Below are positions 8,101-9,547 of a DNA stretch of 9,547 nucleotides, one piece after another. This DNA comes from an uncultured Clostridium sp. GTDB lineage: Bacteria; Bacillota; Clostridia; TANB77; CAG-465. The stretch lies in contig CAJLBR010000043.1 in assembly GCA_905204915.1 (NCBI GenBank), positions 1-9,547 on the forward strand. The letters run 5' to 3'. The translations under genes and the position numbers were made by a program. Every line of letters begins with the position of its first letter. Within the stretch, counting starts at the first letter, position 1. A model generated the notes under the pieces. It was not told where the DNA came from. It did not search any database and saw nothing but the letters and a program-made list of their open reading frames with translations.

Positions 8101-8865
8101 ATTCTTATATTCTGTCTCTGGAGCGTTGCTTCCACCATTTGCATCGAACTCAACTACATAGTTTACTATAAATGGACTAGAAATATATTTTCCTAAATAA
8201 TTATCTTCTCCATCATAAACTTTGATCCAAATATAATATGTTCCACCTGTTTTTTCTTCTGAAATTGTTTGGCCAGAACTTATACTTTTAAATTCACTTG
8301 GTTCTTCGTATTGAGTATTAGAAAATCCATATTTAGCTTTATGTGATGAATTTGCTATATTAATCTTAGTACTTACTGGTATTGAATCTGAACCAACTGG
8401 AATTGTAAATATTCCACCATTTTTATCAAGTGTAATACCGAAGTAGTCAGATACTTTATTTAAATCGTCACATGAAGAAACAACTGGCGCTATTTCTTCA
8501 GCCCATTTTTTCTCGTCAGAAGATAAATCTGCATCTTCTCTAAATACTAGCTGACTATTACAAACCATTACTAGATCCTCAAATCCAGTTTTTTCAACTG
8601 ATGGTATCATTTGCTTTAAATTATCATCAGTTGAATTAACATATATACTTTCATTGGCATCTTTGATTTTATTATCTGTTAAATAGCTAGTAAGTTCATT
8701 TTCAAGAATTTTAAAATTCTGTTTGAATTGTACTTGCCTTGCTTGCAAATCTGCTCTATTGCTATTAAATGCGGTAATTGTAACTGTTATTAGAATTACA
8801 GCGACTACTATAGTCACTATTAATACAATTAAACTTATCCCTCTTTCTTTTGATTTAGTTTTCAT
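2194..8865 (-). CDS. Giant surface protein with prepilin-like N-terminus, InlB-type repeats and two beta-helix blocks (2223 aa)
   Basis: This is probably an exported, cell-surface adhesin-like protein. The 9-residue leader MKTKSKERG is followed by a hydrophobic helix (about 10-33, ISLIVLIVTIVVAVIL...) and an amphipathic stretch to about 65, as in type IV pilins, but the usual Glu at +5 is Val14. Next come a pilin-like/Ig-like region (66-235), two Listeria-Bacteroides (Flg_new) repeats (236-306 and about 310-378, with GYDFAGW and GYVFAGW) and beta-helix block 1 (389-721). A divergent InlB repeat (751-820), a VEHY module (826-907) and another InlB-like module (909-991) follow. Then there are three tandem 180-aa repeats (998-1535), a second divergent InlB repeat (1537-1605), an unrecognised segment (1606-1714), an InlB-like module (1715-1782), a third diverged repeat (1786-1871) and beta-helix block 2 (1891-2186). 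No LPXTG or C-terminal membrane segment is present. The protein is rich in Ser, Thr, Asn and Gly. The ATG at 8865 follows GGGGGAT; the longer frame to 8925 is rejected because it crosses the promoter. Confidence 0.88.
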   Translation of the reverse strand: MKTKSKERGISLIVLIVTIVVAVILITVTITAFNSNRADLQARQVQFKQNFKILENELTSYLTDNKIKDANESIYVNSTDDNLKQMIPSVEKTGFEDLVMVCNSQLVFREDADLSSDEKKWAEEIAPVVSSCDDLNKVSDYFGITLDKNGGIFTIPVGSDSIPVSTKINIANSSHKAKYGFSNTQYEEPSEFKSISSGQTISEEKTGGTYYIWIKVYDGEDNYLGKYISSPFIVNYVVEFDANGGSNAPETEYKNYLSSLVLPVETPTRDGYDFAGWSIDNSATVNYGAGDVYSNDKSVRLYAVWENKNVSMLIISEDVGRETTVYGRNGGTTVVDTIPKKEGYVFAGWDLTGVGSFNSGTKVYTFGNGVGKLTAIWEEAVAVVVEDNEYYGQLYSAIASCGTEEQKQVKLLKDIELPFGGSVPQSYNVRLNLNGKSVTSNVSGNLIVNNGTLEVYNGDVETVGSIIDNRGDLTITSGNYISHSGNTIVNSTGNLNINGGDILSEKANALLQSSRSNNNTINISGGIIRSSGDQSTIGLAGNINLNINSGLIANNGTGTTIFVSVPTNVTINGATIASTGSYVLYNTANSNIVINSCNMYNPNGYAIFNDGAAIEFNNGSINAKSVGVFNNSGRFRMNDGYISSVEDRAIYNSTSGEVYILGGNVNSDSATLSALSNANGKFVIGTNDSDVSVSSPGIVGKYGGIRGNFEFYDGKIIGKKAISGTVTATPTNYRAVIEKSNDLEIATLSNKYTLSRTGTEGGTVSGSYGVITVGVSCTVTATPLTGYSFEGWYDGNTKVSSDANYTFNMPARDLELKANFVGKNDIAFKVEHYVMDTSGNYPVTPTDVTNYSSGTSGASVKLSDYKKTDLEVKDGIYYDYGQVRGKTVDTTNILNDGSTVIKLYYSRTYGTLTTIAGTNTLTVTASEKNKYYYGASVEKITALPMEKTGYTVTFEKWNTTNSVVSPTTNPIEGFVWPAMPNDTDITLTSIFKDSINKSTINIDPSGGSVVIESPTGSASKTITSKTGFTQNYNTTLSYAAPKRNNDVNNTTYTTTFIYANGQSNDTKTATKTDTTKYSFTKWVFDGVMYGNVSSISGAGKYTFSENNNVTTNMKAEYNMTKTSSTTEIELPTPNSKSGYTFDGWYTQETDGERIGDAGSMYKPTSNITLYAHWITNSSRLTINPNGGSVSVTSPTGGTSKTITTNTSFIQNYDTTLTYGVPTKENKTSTSSYTVTFNYNGNGKSDESKVSNVTTITKYTFASWTKSNPFYGTMSSTTSSGTYTFPSNSSVGSTITAKYNETDSSTITSVTAPVATREGYTFLGWYDMPSGGNKIVDGNGKYTPNQNTTLYANWQASKSSVTVNPNGGSVQISSANGTETITESKKYTQDYGTFLTYSVPSKSQIKNTETYIVAYDTNGNSQTITSNQAVKTTTTKYKFSKWNLSSPFAGSLSSITSNGTYTFAASEVANNAMTAEYTSTNTSETTSVTLPTPNNRTGYTFDAWYLDNSFSNIAGKAGASYTPDNNVTLVANWNVNKYKLTRTAETGGSVSGPSGDIAFDTSCTVTATVNSGYSFMGWYEGNTLITSSTSYTFKMPAKDYNLTAKFHKNTVEVVGKDSQPGFSITGASLSSGAAGIWLKAPDSGFTFTITGSNGFIIYSASTLRGDKTSVASNAPQTTGSSYTTTGEEYIYLNGYGSIKVTLPDGSDAIIVDNRPTYTVTYYSPSTTTIYKQLSVKEMDYFSTPADPPAPTTAVVFDEWSLSSGTPVSPGYTKENLVYNAKFKSATFYTLTITGCKHGTPTISAPSGDIKGSLTPSSDGKCTIQIRNGTTFSISMTTKGEYVFNGFKKSGGTTTTTKINETVKNSDLEYSVSWDAAIAQIEKTVGSTTTITYYRSVPDAFDAVQSDQIIRLLANSTTSRTATLSSSKTGVTLRMDGHEFMSPYSGSSHIALRNYGELEVVGNGYKSESTIRAFYTDTISNYGKLKLDCITVERAISAPTSNDNAIYNSSSGTVDIQGSNITSGTRYVIKSAGTLNIYNSTQVIATKNRGVYSTGTLNLSKATIKSTATEEPGERCNAITIMGGKFNMSGDPSNTIVTSQVSDAIHLSGSNTVANITGGYVKSAAHAGIWVINDATLYLRGSDSSGVSTSNPMIIGQTYAISLISINSTTGLENEEGTLYFYGGRCIGYMSSDTKSISYKKKMYSYSKGIHFERNGTTNTAYPNK
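2308..3195 (-). repeat. Beta-helix block 2 of the giant protein (residues 1891-2186)
   Basis: Short rungs of the form 'GTLNIYNST', 'GTVDIQGSNIT', 'GTLNLSKATIKS' and 'ANITGGYVKS' repeat every 20-25 residues, the look of a right-handed beta-helix (pectate-lyase-like). It opens with VPDAFDAVQSDQIIRLL and closes with GTLYFYGGRCIG, matching the opening and closing of block 1. A carbohydrate- or surface-binding role is inferred only. Confidence 0.65.
3253..3510 (-). repeat. Third, diverged InlB-type repeat of the giant protein (residues 1786-1871)
   Basis: YTLTITGCKHGTPTISAPSGDI, then GKCTIQI, then EYVFNGF follow the same order as YKLTRTAETGGSVSGPSGDI, TSCTVTAT and GYSFMGW in the copy at residues 1537-1605. 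It has a longer middle and has lost the GW pair, so homology is likely but not certain. Confidence 0.55.
4051..4257 (-). repeat. Divergent InlB B-repeat, copy 2 (residues 1537-1605)
   Basis: KYKLTRTAETGGSVSG, SCTVTAT, GYSFMGWYEGNT, SYTFKMPAKDYNLTAKF. This is closely similar to the copy at 6406-6615 and typical of the Flg_new_2 (divergent InlB B-repeat) family. It follows the last of the three 180-aa repeats directly. Confidence 0.8.
4261..5874 (-). repeat. Three tandem 180-aa composite repeats (residues 998-1177, 1178-1357, 1358-1535)
   Basis: In nucleotides the units run 5874-5335, 5334-4795 and 4794-4261. Each opens with a PxGGSV motif (DPSGGSV, NPNGGSV, NPNGGSV), then S..GT.T.T....TQ(N/D)Y.T.L.Y..P. 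A (K)Y.F..W.......G......G.YTF.........A.Y segment follows, and a GYTFxxWY...YTPxxNxTLxAxW segment closes the unit. Each unit is therefore two InlB-type modules in series. The start-to-start period is exactly 180 residues for the first two. The copies are clearly diverged at DNA level, so this is an old duplication. Confidence 0.85.
6406..6615 (-). repeat. Divergent InlB B-repeat, copy 1 (residues 751-820)
   Basis: KYTLSRTGTEGGTVSG, SCTVTAT, GYSFEGWYDGNT, YTFNMPARDLELKANF. Near-twin of the copy at 4051-4257. Together the two bracket the VEHY module, one InlB-like module and the three tandem 180-aa repeats. Confidence 0.8.
6703..7701 (-). repeat. Beta-helix block 1 of the giant protein (residues 389-721)
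   Basis: It opens with YYGQLYSAIASC...QVKLLKDIELP and LNLNGKSV. Short rungs follow, such as GNLIVNNGTLEVYNGDV, GDLTITSGNYIS, GNLNINGGDILS and FRMNDGYISS, and it closes with FEFYDGKIIGKKAI. The 20-25-residue periodicity and the Gly/Asn turns suggest a right-handed beta-helix. The first and last motifs recur in block 2. Confidence 0.68.
8767..8865 (-). other. Prepilin-like leader and hydrophobic helix of the giant protein
   Basis: Residues 1-33: basic leader MKTKSKERG, predicted cleavage after Gly9, then an uninterrupted hydrophobic stretch. A type IV prepilin has G, then an aromatic residue (usually F), and Glu at +5; here +1 is Ile and +5 is Val14. It could be processed by a prepilin peptidase or act simply as an uncleaved membrane anchor. 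Confidence 0.65.
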
Positions 8866-8868
8866 AAG

Positions 8869-8875
8869 ATCCCCC
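8869..8875 (-). promoter_or_regulatory. Ribosome binding site that fixes the giant gene's start
   Basis: GGGGGAT on the minus strand lies just before the ATG at 8865. The alternative in-frame ATG at 8877 overlaps this element, and the one at 8925 lies upstream of the promoter -35, so both are excluded as starts for the main transcript. Confidence 0.7.
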
Positions 8876-8893
8876 ATAATTAAAACTAGTTTA

Positions 8894-8922
8894 AGAATAC
8901 CACATACCAAAACTTTTTTCAA
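8894..8922 (-). promoter_or_regulatory. SigA-type promoter of the giant surface-protein gene
   Basis: TTGAAA (8922-8917) and TATTCT (8899-8894) are separated by 17 nt, with a TGTGG just before the -10. The likely transcription start is near 8887, giving a leader of about 20 nt before the ATG at 8865. It lies directly after the terminator of the upstream unit, so the giant gene is probably transcribed alone. No operator or riboswitch is visible. Confidence 0.72.
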
Positions 8923-8932
8923 CAATTTATAG

Positions 8933-8964
8933 AAAAATAAAGGAGCTTTTTTGCCCCTTTATTT
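8933..8964 (-). terminator. Intrinsic terminator after the DUF3006 gene
   Basis: A 12-bp stem (arms 8964-8953 and 8946-8935, with one G-U pair) has a 6-nt A-rich loop and a U run at 8937-8933. The GGGGC/GCUCC core makes it stable. It lies 26 nt past the stop at 8991 and just before the giant gene's -35, insulating the two units. Confidence 0.9.
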
Positions 8965-8990
8965 TAAATATATTTTTAATAAAATGTATG

Positions 8991-9209
8991 CTAATTTTCC
9001 CACAAGTTTTTTACCATTTCTTCGATCTTTTGTTTTCTTTTTAAAGTTTCTTCTAATAGTATTTTAGAAACTTTATTATCATCAATTTCAAACACATCTC
9101 CTTCAGAAACGCTAACGCTTACTTCCGCTTTAGGAATATTTACCATTTCTCCTTTTTCATTCTCACATACAATATATTTACCTTCAAATCTATCAACAAT
9201 TAATTTCAA
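8991..9209 (-). CDS. DUF3006 family protein (72 aa), TTG start
   Basis: This is a small soluble protein of the DUF3006 family. From the TTG it starts MKLIVDRFEGKYIVCENEKG, then EMVNIPKAEV and EGDVFEIDDNK, and ends in a charged helix (ETLKRKQKIEEMVKNLWEN). IVDRFEG and a central V(N)IPK are the family hallmarks. Its function is unknown. The longest frame begins at GTG 9218, but that GTG overlaps the Shine-Dalgarno AAGGAG (9223-9218). The TTG at 9209 sits 8 nt after it and yields the usual family N-terminus. The gene begins 5 nt after the stop of the MBL-fold gene. As I recall, this pairing is frequent in Clostridia and related Firmicutes, suggesting a functional link or co-regulation. Confidence 0.82.
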   Translation of the reverse strand: MKLIVDRFEGKYIVCENEKGEMVNIPKAEVSVSVSEGDVFEIDDNKVSKILLEETLKRKQKIEEMVKNLWEN

Positions 9210-9214
9210 AAAAA

Positions 9215-9547
9215 TCACTCCTTACTAGAACTTGGATAATTATAGCTACATTTTTCTTTATCAAATTTAATATTATTTCCATCTGATTCCATCACAATAG
9301 TTGAAACCTCATCAGTTCTATATACAGGTATATTTAAAGACTTCAGTCTAAGTATTGTAGATTTATGTGGATGTCCATAATCATTATCTTTACCTAAAGA
9401 TATTACTGCATATTTAGGATTTACTTCATTTAAAAATTTTAAACTTGAAGAAGTGCTAGAACCATGGTGTCCTATTTTTATTACATCAGATTTTAAGTTT
9501 ATAGATTTATTTTCTAGCATTTCATTTTCGGATAACTTTTCTGCATC
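9215..9547 (-). CDS. ComEC-type MBL-fold hydrolase, C-terminal 110 aa (5' end outside window)
   Basis: The frame is open to the window edge. The visible part reads DAEKLSENEML, the end of a (G)DAE metal-site motif, then VIKIGHHGSSTSSS and AVISLGKDNDYGHPHKSTILRL, and ends with VYRTDEVSTIVMESDG. GDAE, HHGSS and GHPH are the signature of the metallo-beta-lactamase domain found at the C-terminus of ComEC and in stand-alone ComEC-like hydrolases. The domain should bind divalent metal and may act on phosphodiester bonds. From this fragment I cannot tell a full ComEC channel protein from a stand-alone secreted hydrolase. The DUF3006 gene directly downstream favours the stand-alone type. It ends with TGA at 9217-9215, and its last two codons form the next gene's ribosome site. 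Confidence 0.85.
   Translation of the reverse strand, partial: DAEKLSENEMLENKSINLKSDVIKIGHHGSSTSSSLKFLNEVNPKYAVISLGKDNDYGHPHKSTILRLKSLNIPVYRTDEVSTIVMESDGNNIKFDKEKCSYNYPSSSKE
9218..9223 (-). promoter_or_regulatory. Shine-Dalgarno for the DUF3006 gene, inside the MBL gene's last codons
   Basis: AAGGAG is made by the final Lys-Glu codons of the MBL-fold gene. It sits 8 nt before the TTG at 9209 and overlaps the GTG at 9218, which decides the start codon. Confidence 0.7.

Noticed and set aside
8871..8875. Run of five G in the giant gene's ribosome site as a phase-variation switch
   Set aside because: Five bases is too short to be a convincing slippage tract and it is explained as the Shine-Dalgarno.
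8866..8925. 20-codon N-terminal extension of the giant gene
   Set aside because: It contains the promoter -35 and -10 and the ribosome site, and the pilin-like leader starts cleanly at 8865.
8723..8932. Plus-strand open frame of 69 codons
   Set aside because: It is antisense to the hydrophobic pilin-like helix and the promoter region, with no sign of selection as a protein.
8926..8990. Riboswitch or long leader before the giant gene
   Set aside because: The space is filled by the upstream terminator and the promoter; the predicted leader is only about 20 nt.

Overview
The window is AT-rich, and every gene I can support lies on the minus strand, so it reads from high to low coordinates. Low G+C, strong AGGAGG-type ribosome sites, TTG starts and the protein families present point to a low-GC Gram-positive anaerobe of the Clostridia. 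The N-terminal type GISLIVLIVTI on a large secreted protein is one I associate, from memory, with uncultured gut Clostridia. The species cannot be named from this sequence.

Right end (8991-9547): the last 110 codons of a ComEC-type metallo-beta-lactamase-fold protein, then a 72-aa DUF3006 protein that probably starts at a TTG. A clear intrinsic terminator (8933-8964) closes this unit.

Centre (2194-8865): one gene of 2223 codons with its own good SigA-type promoter (8894-8922) and its own terminator (2153-2187). It encodes a giant surface protein. It opens with a short basic leader and a prepilin-like hydrophobic helix. After that come InlB/Listeria-Bacteroides-type beta repeats, a beta-helix block, a divergent InlB repeat, three tandem 180-aa repeats, a second divergent InlB repeat, an unrecognised segment, a third and more diverged repeat, and a second beta-helix block related to the first. 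There is no LPXTG motif. Attachment must come from the N-terminal helix, either as a membrane anchor or as a pilin-like core.

Left end (1-2108): a tightly packed operon of the 2-hydroxyacyl-CoA dehydratase activase group. It holds a COG3580/DUF2229-like protein (318 aa), a COG3581-like protein (372 aa, overlapping it by 8 bp), and the first 12 codons of what looks like the BcrA/BadF/HgdC-type ATPase (GIDI motif). In many anaerobes these three parts occur together, often fused. They are thought to be an ATP-driven, iron-sulfur-dependent electron-transfer system, but the substrate is not known.

The three blocks look functionally independent and are separated by terminators. The most unusual object is the giant pilin-headed repeat protein. 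Two start sites need correction from the longest open frames: the giant gene begins at 8865 (not 8925) and the COG3580-like gene at 2108 (not 2237).
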